Source: an uncultured Christensenella sp.
GTDB lineage: Bacteria > Bacillota > Clostridia > Christensenellales > Borkfalkiaceae
NCBI GenBank assembly: GCA_905203015.1
Contig: CAJKUC010000010.1
Span: 23,049-87,048, forward strand
Reading direction: 5' to 3'
DNA: 64,000 nt
Shown: piece by piece, positions 24,338 to 33,257 of the stretch
How positions within the stretch are numbered: the stretch's first letter is position 1
Layout of the letters: each line of letters opens with the position of its first letter
Notes under the pieces: generated by a model
Database searches by the model: none
What the model was told of the DNA's origin: nothing
What the model saw: the letters and a program-made list of their open reading frames with translations, nothing else
Made by a program: the position numbers and the translations under genes

Positions 24338-24377
24338 CAAACATTTGTTTGCTTTTTCAAAAAAAGTATGCTATAAT
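24338..24377 (+). promoter_or_regulatory. lexA promoter with overlapping SOS box
   Basis: TTGCTT (24349-24354), a 17-base spacer and TATAAT (24372-24377). The palindrome CAAACATTTGTTTG (24338-24351) resembles the Firmicute LexA box and overlaps the -35 element, so LexA should repress its own gene. Confidence 0.8.
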
Positions 24378-24511
24378 AAAATCAGAAAAAATTTGTCGCC
24401 GATGATCGTTTTTTATCGTTAAAATCGGCAGACATAAACGGCAATCGCTTATTCATAACTATCAAAAAAACGATCGCAAATATATAATATATTTTTCGGG
24501 GAGGATTTCGT

Positions 24512-25105
24512 ATGGATGAAAGCAAATTGATCAGGGTGATGGACTATATCCGCAGATTTTCGGATGAAAACGGCTATATGCCCTCCGTGCGCGAAATCGG
24601 CATGCATTGCGGTATTAAATCCACCGCTACGGTACATAGTTATATGGAAAGATTGCAGGATAAAGGCTTCCTGAACAAAGCGGATAATAAAAAACGCGCC
24701 GTTACGATCGGAAAATCAAATTCCGTGAATATTCCCCTGCTCGGCACGGTGACTGCGGGGCAACCCATTTTTGCTTACGAGAATTACGAAGAATATTATT
24801 CTTTCCCTATCGGCGAATTTCGCGGGGAAGATCTTTTCATGCTTCACGTGCAAGGCACTTCGATGATCAAAGCCGGCATACACGACGGCGATAAAATTAT
24901 CGTACGCCGCCAGCAAACGGCAAACGACGGAGAAATCGTAGTAGCCCTCGTGGGCGAATCTTCCACAGTGAAGCGCTTCTACCGTAAAAACGGCAAAATC
25001 ATACTCCATCCCGAAAACGACAGTCTGAGCGATTTCGTCTTTCTTCCTTCGGAAGTGAGTATACTCGGGAAAGTGGTCGGGCTGATCCGCAACGAAATTT
25101 CCTGA
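24512..25105 (+). CDS. lexA: SOS repressor LexA
   Basis: 197 aa. An N-terminal winged helix (YIRRFSDENGYMPSVREIG, STATVHSYMERL, residues 8-60) binds SOS boxes. The C-terminal S24 peptidase domain has the self-cleavage Ala-Gly (LGTVTAGQP, near residue 81), catalytic Ser in VQGTSMIKAGIHDGD and catalytic Lys in SSTVKRFYR. RecA filaments trigger autocleavage and SOS induction. GGGGAGGA precedes the ATG. A LexA-type box overlaps its promoter, indicating autoregulation. Confidence 0.96.
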   Translation: MDESKLIRVMDYIRRFSDENGYMPSVREIGMHCGIKSTATVHSYMERLQDKGFLNKADNKKRAVTIGKSNSVNIPLLGTVTAGQPIFAYENYEEYYSFPIGEFRGEDLFMLHVQGTSMIKAGIHDGDKIIVRRQQTANDGEIVVALVGESSTVKRFYRKNGKIILHPENDSLSDFVFLPSEVSILGKVVGLIRNEIS

Positions 25106-25151
25106 TTTTCTGAGAGGCTCTGTGCCGTAAAAGTAAACCGGAGGAAGCAAA

Positions 25152-25712
25152 ATGAAATTTTACTCGTTAAAGAGAAAAAATGCCTTTTCGCTTGCCATAT
25201 TTTTTATCTGCCTGTCTTTGACTGTATTGTTTGCGGGCTGCGGCAAAAATACGGAAGAAAAACCGCAGCCGTCCGCAGACGTAAAAAGAATTTGTTCTTT
25301 TGTCATTTCAAATTACGATTCGGAATTTCCGCTGAACTCGATTTCCCTTACCGTACGATACGGAATAAATTCCGCCGATTTTACAAACAATAAAGCGGTT
25401 TTTATGATCTACGGCAACGGCGACGAGCATCCCACGATTTTGCAAAGCATCGAAAATTTGGGAAACGACGATTATTCGTTTACCGTTTCCGACGGCGATT
25501 ATACCTACAAGCAACAAACCGTATTAAGTTTCGGGAACGCTGTTTTCGATAATACGGACGGCGGATTTTTCCTGGCTCTGTGCTTATTCGATAAAACGGA
25601 TAATTTGTGTGAGAACCCGATCGCAGGTTATCGATACGCCGTGAAATATACGATTGAAAACGAAAAAATTTCTTTTAAAATAAAGGGTGAATCTGTCATT
25701 CGTCATCACTGA
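25152..25712 (+). CDS. Predicted lipoprotein of unknown function
   Basis: 186 aa with a signal peptide ending in a lipobox (VLFAGC, Cys near residue 31), so the mature protein is lipid-anchored on the outer face of the membrane. The body is acidic and beta-rich (SISLTVRYGINSADFTNN, DDYSFTVSDGDYTYKQQT) with no recognised domain. It follows lexA by 46 bases with GGAGG before its ATG, so it may be read from the lexA promoter. It is the last plus-strand gene before the convergent minus-strand block. Confidence 0.75.
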   Translation: MKFYSLKRKNAFSLAIFFICLSLTVLFAGCGKNTEEKPQPSADVKRICSFVISNYDSEFPLNSISLTVRYGINSADFTNNKAVFMIYGNGDEHPTILQSIENLGNDDYSFTVSDGDYTYKQQTVLSFGNAVFDNTDGGFFLALCLFDKTDNLCENPIAGYRYAVKYTIENEKISFKIKGESVIRHH

Positions 25713-25830
25713 CGCACATCTTGTCGGCGTCCGAATAACGTGACCTCCACGGCACAAAATACTGTATAAAAAGTGCAACAGGCAAAGCGCATTGCATTCC
25801 GCACCGCACAATAATCTCCGTCATAAAAAT

Positions 25831-25887
25831 AACGCTTTCTTTTTCCGTACGGCATTTGCCGTCAGCGGCGGAAGAAAGCGTTTTTCT
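25831..25887. terminator. Bidirectional terminator between convergent gene blocks
   Basis: Outer arms AACGCTTTCTT (25831-25841) and AAGAAAGCGTT (25872-25882), with an inner ACGGCA/TGCCGT hairpin and a T-run after the right arm. It separates the plus-strand block from the minus-strand block ending with rluB. Confidence 0.75.
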
Positions 25888-25910
25888 TTTTTGTTCGTGA
25901 TCGGTAAACG

Positions 25911-26615
25911 TTACAGTTTTTTCAACGATTCCACTTCTTTCGCCGTCAGCGGACGAATCGCGCTGCGATCCAGCCCCGCAAGTGTAAGCGTTCCGATTTT
26001 TACGCGTTTTAAGAAACAGACGTTCTTTCCTATACTCTCGAACATCCGGCGTATTTCTCTGTTTCTGCCTTCGCTGATCGTGATGTGCACTTTCGTATAA
26101 TCTTTGTTCGTTTCCACGATGTGCGCTTTGCATTTTTTCGTGAGAACGCCGTCGAGTTCTATGCCGGAACGGATCGGATTCAGGTCTTTTTCCGTCAGCG
26201 TGCCCTCGATTTTGGCTAGATACGTTTTCTGCACTTCGTTTCTCGGATGTGTAAGCGCGTTGGAAAGATTTCCGTCGTTCGTCAGGATCAGCAGACCTTC
26301 CGTGTCGTAATCCAGTCTTCCTACGGGAAAGACTCTGCCGATTCCTTCGGGCAACAGGTCCGCCACTGTCTTTCTGCCGCGATCGTCGCTCATCGTGCAC
26401 ACCACCCCTTTCGGCTTGTTCATTACGTAATAAACGAGCGACGGCGCCGCGTTTCCGATCGGGTTGCCGTCTACCGCCACTTTATCGTTATCCGTCACGT
26501 CGGAGCCGAGAGTCGCCGTCTTTTCGTTGATCGTCACTCTTCCCGCCGCAATCATTTCGTCAGCCTTACGGCGGCTTGCAACGCCCTGTTCCGCCAAAAA
26601 TTTATTGATGCGCAT
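25911..26615 (-). CDS. rluB: Ribosomal large subunit pseudouridine synthase (RluB/RsuA family)
   Basis: 234 aa. N-terminal S4 RNA-binding domain (MRINKFLAEQGVASRRKADEM), then the pseudouridine synthase domain with catalytic Asp in VGRLDYDTEGLLILTNDG and NREIRRMFE near the C-terminus. It probably modifies 23S rRNA near position 2605, as RluB does; RsuA-type 16S action is the alternative. The ATG at 26615 is preferred over the GTG two codons earlier for its spacing to GAGGA. It ends the minus-strand run. In many Clostridia spmA and spmB lie just before it, but not here. Confidence 0.92.
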   Translation of the reverse strand: MRINKFLAEQGVASRRKADEMIAAGRVTINEKTATLGSDVTDNDKVAVDGNPIGNAAPSLVYYVMNKPKGVVCTMSDDRGRKTVADLLPEGIGRVFPVGRLDYDTEGLLILTNDGNLSNALTHPRNEVQKTYLAKIEGTLTEKDLNPIRSGIELDGVLTKKCKAHIVETNKDYTKVHITISEGRNREIRRMFESIGKNVCFLKRVKIGTLTLAGLDRSAIRPLTAKEVESLKKL

Positions 26616-26684
26616 ATTCACAATTCCTCATTCGTTCTTTTGCGACGTATTCCCGTCCGATCATTCTGCGGGAAATCGCAACTC

Positions 26685-27767
26685 TTACAGTTTATACAAA
26701 TTTTCCGAAAAAAGCAAGTTATTTAAAAGGTAAATTCGTAATTGCCCCGAAATTTCTCTGCCATTTCCGTCGAATGCGGGCGTATCGAACGCAATCGCCA
26801 CCTTTTTTACATATTTCTTTTCTTCTGCCAGCAACGGATAACGCAAATCTTTTCCGGTTTTCGCCGTAATGCTTCCGCACACCGATCTTAACGCTACGGG
26901 CGAATCCGCCGCTTGCAACAATACGTTTTCATACGCCGAAAAAGCGTCGTCTAAAAGCGCGGAAGATCTGCCGTAGGTATCCCCGCAGGAAAGCACGGTG
27001 CACACAAGCGTCATATCGCCTCGCCGCGCCGCCGAAACGAGGCATCTTCCCGCCTGTTTCGTAAAGCCGGTTTTCACGCCGATCGCACCGTCGTAGTTTT
27101 CCAGCATTTTATTCTTGTTCGTCCAGTTTTTTTTCTCGTAATATTTCGTGGAAACAATTTCCGCAAAAACGGGATTTTCCAAAGCAAGGCAGGCGATAAA
27201 AGTAAGATCCCGCGCCGTAGTGTAATGCCCTTTTTCCGGCAGACCGTGCGGATTTTTAAAATGCGTATGCAGCGCGCCCGCGCGCTGTGCCGTGCGGTTC
27301 ATTTTTTCGGCAAATTTCCTTACGCTTCCCTCCTCCCGCAGCGCCAGCGTTACGGCGCAATCGTTCCCCGATCGAAGCATCAGCCCGTAAAGCAGATCTC
27401 TTTCGCTTGTTTCTTCGCCTTCTTTCAGATAAGCGGAAGATCCTTCGATTCCGCAGCCCGCCGCAGGCACTTTAAAAATTTCGTCGAGGTCGTTTCCGCC
27501 TTCGAGCACCGTGAGCGCCGTGGCTATCTTCGTGGTGCTCGCCATCGGCAACCGATCTTCTCCGTTTTTTTCGTATAATATGCGCCGTGAAGAAAGTTCC
27601 GCCACGCATTCGGCACGGGCGCAAACCGTCGTATTTGCCGCTTCCGCCGCTTCGTATTCCGTTGAAGCGAACACTCCCACGCGCCGCCCGTAAAACGAAG
27701 CGGAAACAAACGTCATCGCCGCCGCGATAACAAGGACGCGCATTTTTCTTTGAATCTTTATCGGCAT
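26685..27767 (-). CDS. D-alanyl-D-alanine carboxypeptidase (DacF/DacB type)
   Basis: 360 aa. Penicillin-binding protein of the S11 family that trims the pentapeptide of peptidoglycan. A signal peptide lies at residues 10-34 (VLVIAAAMTFVSASF). Active site: S-T-T-K in MASTTKIATALT, S-G-N in RSGNDC and K-T-G in GVKTGFTKQAG. The ATG at 27767 has GAGG upstream and leaves a clean signal peptide. The longer frame to 27830 is rejected. Next to ytfJ and rluB it matches the dacF position linked to spore cortex modification. A second paralogue lies at 31291-32601. Confidence 0.9.
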   Translation of the reverse strand: MPIKIQRKMRVLVIAAAMTFVSASFYGRRVGVFASTEYEAAEAANTTVCARAECVAELSSRRILYEKNGEDRLPMASTTKIATALTVLEGGNDLDEIFKVPAAGCGIEGSSAYLKEGEETSERDLLYGLMLRSGNDCAVTLALREEGSVRKFAEKMNRTAQRAGALHTHFKNPHGLPEKGHYTTARDLTFIACLALENPVFAEIVSTKYYEKKNWTNKNKMLENYDGAIGVKTGFTKQAGRCLVSAARRGDMTLVCTVLSCGDTYGRSSALLDDAFSAYENVLLQAADSPVALRSVCGSITAKTGKDLRYPLLAEEKKYVKKVAIAFDTPAFDGNGREISGQLRIYLLNNLLFSENLYKL

Positions 27768-27832
27768 ATTTTCAAGCCTCGCCTTTTCCGATTTCCCGTC
27801 TTTTTCGTTTTTTTTCCGCGCATAACGCATCG

Positions 27833-28201
27833 TCAGTTTTTCGCCGTCACATTGCGCAGAATATCGCTTGCTTTTTCGATAAGATTATCGATCGGCTCGT
27901 CCGTCAGCCGCACGACGCGGCAGTTTTTTCCGTCGTCGATGATAAAGCCCATCGGCTTTAAACTCACCACCGACCCGCTGCCGCCCGCGAACGCCATGCC
28001 GTCGATTTCTTTCACCACTTTCACGTCTCCGTATTCGCCTCCGCCCGAAAGATTGCCGAGCGTAATACGCGAAAACGGGATCACCTGCGCCCCGCTTGCC
28101 GTAAAAACGGGCGTGCCGAGCACCGTGTTTGCGTCCGTCACTCCGCCGAGCGCGCCGATCGAACCCTTCACGAGACAGTCGATTTTTCTTTCTCCTTCCA
28201 T
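27833..28201 (-). CDS. ytfJ: YtfJ/GerW-family sporulation protein
   Basis: 122 aa. Family-typical core: LVKGSIGALGGVTDANTVLGTPV, followed by IPFSRITLGNLSGGGEYG, a Gly-rich loop (FAGGSGSVVSLKPMGF) and a C-terminal helix. In Bacillus the homologue GerW/YtfJ is needed for proper germination. The ATG at 28201 has GGAGG 8 bases upstream. The open frame extends a further 78 codons, but these overlap the preceding gene. It overlaps the end of the DUF2953-like gene, a normal scpA-scpB-ytfI-ytfJ arrangement. Confidence 0.88.
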   Translation of the reverse strand: MEGERKIDCLVKGSIGALGGVTDANTVLGTPVFTASGAQVIPFSRITLGNLSGGGEYGDVKVVKEIDGMAFAGGSGSVVSLKPMGFIIDDGKNCRVVRLTDEPIDNLIEKASDILRNVTAKN

Positions 28202-28725
28202 TTTCTGATCCTCCCGATAATATAATTCACTGCGAATTTCGCCGATAACACGGCAAGTATAAAAAGCGAAAAATACGTCACGATCTGCACGGACGTTCTT
28301 AAAACGTCTCCGTCTGTCAGCCACAGATTCACGTCGCTTTTTTTGTATTGTTTTTTTATAGCGAGAAAAGTTTTTAAAAGCGCCAAGACGCAAGCCGCCC
28401 CCGCAAAATATTGCGCGCCCGTTTCCGTAGTGCATTTCAGCGACAATAAACGGAACGAACGCACGAAGGAAAACTTTTTCCGTTTTTCGTCCATGCCCGT
28501 ATACGGCAATAAAATCGCTTTTTTCTCGCTCACATGCAGCGCAACGCCGCCCTGATACGACGTGACGTAGCCGCCGACAAGGCGGATAAATCCGAAGAGA
28601 TATAACGAAAAAGATAGTTTCTTTTCTCCTAAATCTCCGTAGATATTCAGATCCTGTACGATCGGAAAAAACAACGCCGTCAGAATCAATAAAATGGTGC
28701 GCGGCGACGAAAAAAATCTGCCCAT
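28168..28725 (-). CDS. DUF2953-like membrane protein (YtfI position)
   Basis: 185 aa from the ATG at 28725; a TTG 8 codons upstream is also open. Hydrophobic segments lie near residues 8-22, 38-58 and at the C-terminal end (FSLFILAVLSAKFAVNYII). The location between scpB and ytfJ is that of ytfI/DUF2953 in Firmicutes, and the SLYLFGFIR region fits, but similarity is modest. The start codon lies inside an inverted repeat (28715-28745) and no ribosome site is seen. Confidence 0.68.
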   Translation of the reverse strand: MGRFFSSPRTILLILTALFFPIVQDLNIYGDLGEKKLSFSLYLFGFIRLVGGYVTSYQGGVALHVSEKKAILLPYTGMDEKRKKFSFVRSFRLLSLKCTTETGAQYFAGAACVLALLKTFLAIKKQYKKSDVNLWLTDGDVLRTSVQIVTYFSLFILAVLSAKFAVNYIIGRIRKWKEKEKSTVS

Positions 28726-28769
28726 ATCAGAAATATGAGCAGATTGCAATGAAAGTATGTATTTTTCGG

Positions 28770-29477
28770 TTATTCTATTTTAATGATGCCGTCATGAATA
28801 TCCTTCAGGAAATCGGGTAATTCCATCTCGGAAACCGTTCCGTTGCCATGATGTTCCGTGTTTTCCGCGCCCTCTTCCGATTGCTCGTTTTCGGCGGTGG
28901 GATCGTACACGTCTTTTTTGTAGAGATACGTGTCGTCATCCTCGGCAAGCGCGCTCATTTCGGCGATTTTCTTCATCAGTTCCGTGTAATCGGGCAGATC
29001 GGAAAGCGATTTCAATTTGAATCTGCGCAGAAAGTTATCCGTCGTCTGATACATTACGGGTTTTCCCGGCGTATCTTTTCTGCCGCACGGCTCGATCATT
29101 TCGAGATTGATCAGCGTAGTGATCGCATAATCGCTGTTTACGCCGCGCACCGTATCCAGTTCCGCGCGGGTGATCGGCTGTTTGTAGGCGATGATCGCCG
29201 CACATTCCAGAATCGTGCGTGTAAATTCCTTTTCTCTGATCGGATTCAGCACCGCGCCCACCTGATCCTTATAGTCGGGATTGGTGGCAAGTTGTATTTT
29301 GTGATTGAAAATCAGAAGCCTGATTCCGCAATTGCCCGAATATTTCTTTTCGAGTTGGCGGACCATGGAATCCATCTGCGCTTTCGTCAGATCGAGTTTT
29401 TCCCGCAATAAATCCGTGGGAACGGCGTTTCCCGCCGCAAATAAAATGGCTTCAATTATATTCGTCGATATCTCCAA
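28770..29477 (-). CDS. scpB: Segregation and condensation protein B
   Basis: 235 aa. Two winged-helix domains: NIIEAILFAAGNAVPTDLLREKL at the start and TILECAAIIAYKQPITRAELDTVRGVNSDYAITTL in the middle, a typical ScpB signature. A non-conserved acidic tail of about 60 residues follows. With ScpA and SMC it forms the condensin that compacts and segregates the chromosome. Its start overlaps the scpA end by 26 bases. Confidence 0.95.
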   Translation of the reverse strand: MEISTNIIEAILFAAGNAVPTDLLREKLDLTKAQMDSMVRQLEKKYSGNCGIRLLIFNHKIQLATNPDYKDQVGAVLNPIREKEFTRTILECAAIIAYKQPITRAELDTVRGVNSDYAITTLINLEMIEPCGRKDTPGKPVMYQTTDNFLRRFKLKSLSDLPDYTELMKKIAEMSALAEDDDTYLYKKDVYDPTAENEQSEEGAENTEHHGNGTVSEMELPDFLKDIHDGIIKIE

Positions 29478-30270
29478 GATCGTCGTCCTCCTTTCTTTCG
29501 TCGTTTCTTCTTATCATGATCGGCGCAAACAAACCGTCTTGCTCCACCGTCAGATACTGATGTTTTAAAAGTTCCAGAAGTGCCTGGAACGTGGTGACAA
29601 TTTCCGATTTATCCGCATGTTCCTCGAATAAATCCTCGAAATTTACGCACTCCTTTTCTTTGAATGCGTCGCGGATAAAATGAATCCTGTCGCGCACCGT
29701 ATACGTTTCGCGCGGGATTTCTCTCGGCGGCGGCGCGCTGGCTCTTTCGCTTTCGCGTTTCAGCATCAGCCGCGTAAACGCGTCCACCAGCCCGTCCAGC
29801 GTAAAGTCTTTGTATTTCACCTGCAATTCGCCCACTTCTTTATCGGGCGCTTTGAAGAAATATCCCACGGTCTCGCGCTCTTTCAGTTTGTCCGCTTCCT
29901 CTTTGATCATCTTGTATTCGTTCAGCGCGCGGATCAGAGCGTCTTTCGGATCTTCTTCGTAATCTTCGTAGCCGTCGTCGTCGAAATAATCTTCGAGGGG
30001 CGGCACAAGACTGCGCGCCTTGATATCGATGATCGTGGCGGCGATATTCAGATATTCGCTCGCTTTTTCCATATCGAGATACGGCAATCCCTGCATATAA
30101 GTGAGGAATTGTTCCGTCACCTGCGAAACGAAAATGTCTTCGATCTGTATTTCCTCTTTATTGATCAGATACAAAAGCAAATCGAGCGGTCCTTCAAAGT
30201 TATCGAGTACCGTCGTATAATCCACTTCCGAATCGAAATCTTTAACGCTTTCAACCGTCAGTTTTTCCAA
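29452..30270 (-). CDS. scpA: Segregation and condensation protein A
   Basis: 272 aa kleisin subunit of the SMC-ScpAB complex. The N-terminus VLDNFEGPLDLLLYLINKEEIQIEDI is diagnostic, followed by EYLNIAATIIDIKARSLVP. The C-terminal winged helix is at FKEKECVNFEDLFEEHADKSEIVTTFQALLELL. An acidic stretch (DYFDDDGYEDYEEDP) and acidic C-terminal tail are present, as usual. Coupled to scpB by overlap. Confidence 0.95.
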   Translation of the reverse strand: MEKLTVESVKDFDSEVDYTTVLDNFEGPLDLLLYLINKEEIQIEDIFVSQVTEQFLTYMQGLPYLDMEKASEYLNIAATIIDIKARSLVPPLEDYFDDDGYEDYEEDPKDALIRALNEYKMIKEEADKLKERETVGYFFKAPDKEVGELQVKYKDFTLDGLVDAFTRLMLKRESERASAPPPREIPRETYTVRDRIHFIRDAFKEKECVNFEDLFEEHADKSEIVTTFQALLELLKHQYLTVEQDGLFAPIMIRRNDERKEDDDLGDIDEYN

Positions 30271-30290
30271 AATCCGTCCTCCTTGAAAAA

Positions 30291-30989
30291 TCAGATTTTA
30301 AAAACAGTGTTCCAGAGCCACGTAATCGGGTAAGCGAAAATTCCCGTGGCAAAACTCATGATGTAATCGAGCAGATTGATATAGGCGAAAATCGGGGCGC
30401 CCGTCAGCCTGAGCAGCATATCGCAAAGCCAACTTTCCGCGATCAGCCCGATCAGAATTTTATAACCGTAATCTCTTAAAAAGCGATATACCGCCCCGTG
30501 TTTTTTCGACGCCGCTTCCACGATACGAAATCCGTCCAACGGATAAAAAGGCAGCAGATTGAATACGCAGAAACTCAGAGAGTACATATAAAGATACTCC
30601 GTGAGATAATATAAAAATTCATGCCCGTACGTAAGCGTATCCGCGCCGAGATAAAAACGAAGCGCCAATATAAACAGCGGATAAAACAAAAACGCCGATA
30701 AATAATTCGTGATTACGCCTGCGGCGGAAGTCCAGAAGCACCCGCTGCGGTATTTGCGGAAATTCGCTTCGTTCACGGGAACGGGTTTTGCCCAGCCGAA
30801 GCCCACGAATACGAAACACACAAGCCCCACGGAATCGAAATGCTTCACGGGATTCAGCGTCATGCGCCCAGCCCACTTTGCTGTGGGATCTCCGCATTTA
30901 TACGCAACGAAGGCATGAGCGAATTCGTGCAGGGTAAGCACCGCCACCACTGCCAGAAAGGTAGCCAATATTTCCACAAACCAATCCAA
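30291..30989 (-). CDS. Site-2-protease-like M50 metalloprotease
   Basis: 232 aa integral membrane zinc protease of the YwhC/rhomboid-like M50B group. Zinc motif HEFAH near the N-terminus (LTLHEFAHAFVAYKCGDPTA), PVPVNEANFR loop and second motif NLLPFYPLDGFR supplying the third ligand. Several transmembrane helices. The start is taken as the TTG at 30989, because AAAGGAG lies 9 bases before it; ATG starts further up have no such site. This gene commonly precedes scpA in Clostridia. Its substrate is unknown. Confidence 0.85.
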   Translation of the reverse strand: MDWFVEILATFLAVVAVLTLHEFAHAFVAYKCGDPTAKWAGRMTLNPVKHFDSVGLVCFVFVGFGWAKPVPVNEANFRKYRSGCFWTSAAGVITNYLSAFLFYPLFILALRFYLGADTLTYGHEFLYYLTEYLYMYSLSFCVFNLLPFYPLDGFRIVEAASKKHGAVYRFLRDYGYKILIGLIAESWLCDMLLRLTGAPIFAYINLLDYIMSFATGIFAYPITWLWNTVFKI

Positions 30990-31108
30990 ATCCGTCCGCT
31001 CCTTTTGCCCGTTTTTTCTTCCTGCCCCGCCGATTCCGCAAAGCATATACATATTTTATCAAAAACAAATAAAAAATGCAAGAGCCGTAAACGATAATTT
31101 CAAGAAAA

Positions 31109-31152
31109 ATCCGCGAATTTCGTAAAAAAAACAAAAATCGCGGATCTGAAAT
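31109..31152 (-). terminator. Terminator after the DacF-type peptidase
   Basis: Arms ATCCGCGA (31109-31116) and TCGCGGAT (31138-31145), with T-rich sequence following on the minus strand. It separates the spoIVB-spoIIM-dac group from the M50-scpAB group. Confidence 0.65.
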
Positions 31153-31290
31153 TATTATTTTCGATATTTTATACGTTTTTCATGCGCCACGCGAAAGACG
31201 TGGGATATAAAACGACATGTTTTTTGCGCATGCACTCCGAAAAATCATAGACGGATTCAGTCGTTTTGTTAAATCGTCCAAGAAAGACTT

Positions 31291-32601
31291 TTAAAATTTC
31301 CACTCGCCCGTAATCGCCTTGAAACGATCGCCGAAGCCCGCCTTTTCCGCGCTTTCGCCGGCCACCAGCGGCACTCTGTCGATTTCCACGTCGTCTTTGT
31401 ATACGATCATCTCGCCTACCGTATCGCCCGCTTTTACGGGTGCGGACGTATAATCGGGCAGTTTTGTTTCGATTTTTACGTTTTCTTTTTCTCCCCGTCT
31501 GGAAAAAAGATACGAGCCGCGCTTGCAACGCACCGAAATTTCTTCCGTTTTTCCTCCCCGCACACGTAATTTTTCCGTCAGCGGATTGTTTTCGTCGGCT
31601 ACGGTTTTCAGCGTATATGCCGAAAACGCATAATCGAACATTCCGCATACGTCGGCAAAACGGTGTTTGCTTGCGTCTTCCCCGATCACCACGGATACAA
31701 GCCGCATTCCGCCGCGCTTTGCCGTAGCGGCAAGGCAGAACCCCGCTTCGTTTGTGAATCCCGTTTTTCCGCCGTCGCAACCCTGATAAAAACGCACAAG
31801 TCTGTTGGTATTCGTGATTTCCGTAGTTCTGCCTTTCGGATGCTCGAATTTTTCCGTCCACACTTTGCAGAAATCGAAATATTCTTCGTTTTCGATCAGT
31901 TCGCAGAGCATCGTCGCCGCGTCTTTAGCGCAGGAATATTGCGGCTCTTTCGGCAACCCCGTACAGTTGGCAAACAACGTATTTTCCATGCCGAGCGCAG
32001 CGGCTCTTTCGTTCATCGCCGCCACAAACGCCGCTTCGCTTCCTTTCACGCGTTCCGCCATCGCCACGCAGGAATCGTTCGCCGAACACACCGCGATACT
32101 TTTGAGGAGTTCGCGCACCTTATATTCTCCGCCCGCTTCCAAAAACACCTGCGATCCGCCCATTTTCGCTGCTTTTTCGCTGACGATTACGGTTTCGTCC
32201 ATGGAAAGATCGCCCGCTTTTATCGCGTCGAAACATAAAATCAGCGTCATGATTTTGCACATACTCGCGATCGGAAGACGCTTCGTTTCGTTTTTTGAAA
32301 AGATTGCCGTGCGGCTTGTCGTTTCCGTCAAGTATGCGGCTTTCGCGTGCGCCGCAAGCGTTTCGCCGTTTTCGGCTGTATTCGGTTCACTCGTTTTCGC
32401 CGTCTCCGTCGTATCCGCAAAGTCGAAATCGCTTTCCGTATTTTTCGTCGTACGCCCGTACGCCGTTTTAAAATTTTCCCGTATGCTCGCCGTCGCATTT
32501 GCGCACGGCAACATTTCAGCGCTTACAGGCAATGCCGCTTTCGTAAAAACGAGGGAAACGGCAAAAGCCGCCCCGCATGCTATTTTTCCGAAGTTTTTCA
32601 T
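31291..32601 (-). CDS. D-alanyl-D-alanine carboxypeptidase (second S11 paralogue)
   Basis: 436 aa. Signal peptide at residues 7-27 (ACGAAFAVSLVFTKAALPVSAE), a Thr/Asn/Glu-rich linker of about 70 residues, then the S11 domain with S-M-C-K (IASMCKIMTLIL), S-A-N (VCSANDSC) and K-T-G (GGKTGFTNEAG). A C-terminal PBP5-type beta domain ends near EWKF. The long Ser/Thr linker is unusual. It follows the SpoIIM-like gene by 62 bases, so its product may act on spore or sporangium peptidoglycan. The ATG at 32601 lacks a clear ribosome site, and the open frame upstream overlaps spoIIM. Confidence 0.9.
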   Translation of the reverse strand: MKNFGKIACGAAFAVSLVFTKAALPVSAEMLPCANATASIRENFKTAYGRTTKNTESDFDFADTTETAKTSEPNTAENGETLAAHAKAAYLTETTSRTAIFSKNETKRLPIASMCKIMTLILCFDAIKAGDLSMDETVIVSEKAAKMGGSQVFLEAGGEYKVRELLKSIAVCSANDSCVAMAERVKGSEAAFVAAMNERAAALGMENTLFANCTGLPKEPQYSCAKDAATMLCELIENEEYFDFCKVWTEKFEHPKGRTTEITNTNRLVRFYQGCDGGKTGFTNEAGFCLAATAKRGGMRLVSVVIGEDASKHRFADVCGMFDYAFSAYTLKTVADENNPLTEKLRVRGGKTEEISVRCKRGSYLFSRRGEKENVKIETKLPDYTSAPVKAGDTVGEMIVYKDDVEIDRVPLVAGESAEKAGFGDRFKAITGEWKF

Positions 32602-32663
32602 ATTTTCAGTATTTATCGTTCGACTTGAAAATATGCGGAAATTCTTCTTTTTTACGGCAGATT

Positions 32664-33257
32664 TCAGAAAATTTTCGAGATCGGGCGAAACAGCAATGCG
32701 GTAAGAATCAATTCCAGAAAAGCGCATATCGCCGCCGCAACAAGCAGCAGCAGGCAATACGTCGCCCTTTCTCGAAATACGGCGCCGTCGATTTTGCAGC
32801 GCGGAAACGACAACGCGAGCGCGCCCGCGCACGCAAAAAAGAAAAAAGAAACGAGCGCGACGGGCAACGAACAGATCAGCCATAAAAATAAACCGCTTAC
32901 GCCGTATGAAGTAAGCAGAATCACCGTAATCGCGCCGAACGTATAGCCTTTGAAAAAAGCGATTAAAATCGCCGCAGGCAGATAAAACGGCGTAAAAAAC
33001 AGCGGGCAGATCAGCAGAAACAATAAAAGCGACGAGATCAGCCTCTTAAAAAACAATTTGAAAACGGACGAAGCGAAAACGGAATCCGCATATGCGCGGC
33101 AATATTTTTCGTAATATCCGCGAACGGAAAGCGGCTTTGAGATTACTACGCCGAGTATAATACCGATGACGATCGCTACAGAAAAAACGATAATCCACGG
33201 GATTTTCTTTCTGATCGTCGCGATTGCTTCCGTAAAGCAGGAAAAAAGAGCGTTCAT
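32664..33257 (-). CDS. spoIIM: SpoIIM-like sporulation membrane protein
   Basis: 197 aa with five or six transmembrane helices: first helix IIVFSVAIVIGIILGVVIS, then LISSLLLFLLICPLFF, GYTFGAITVILLTSYGVSGLF, LICSLPVALVSFFFFACAGAL and a C-terminal helix. This matches DUF95/SpoIIM, the engulfment protein that works with SpoIID and SpoIIP to hydrolyse peptidoglycan. Placement behind spoIVB supports the call. The start codon lies inside a long inverted repeat (33243-33282) with no ribosome site. Homology is moderate. Confidence 0.72.
   Translation of the reverse strand: MNALFSCFTEAIATIRKKIPWIIVFSVAIVIGIILGVVISKPLSVRGYYEKYCRAYADSVFASSVFKLFFKRLISSLLLFLLICPLFFTPFYLPAAILIAFFKGYTFGAITVILLTSYGVSGLFLWLICSLPVALVSFFFFACAGALALSFPRCKIDGAVFRERATYCLLLLVAAAICAFLELILTALLFRPISKIF

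Noticed and set aside
24428..24511. Riboswitch or leader RNA before lexA
   Set aside because: No conserved structure is visible; the stretch is short and AT-rich.
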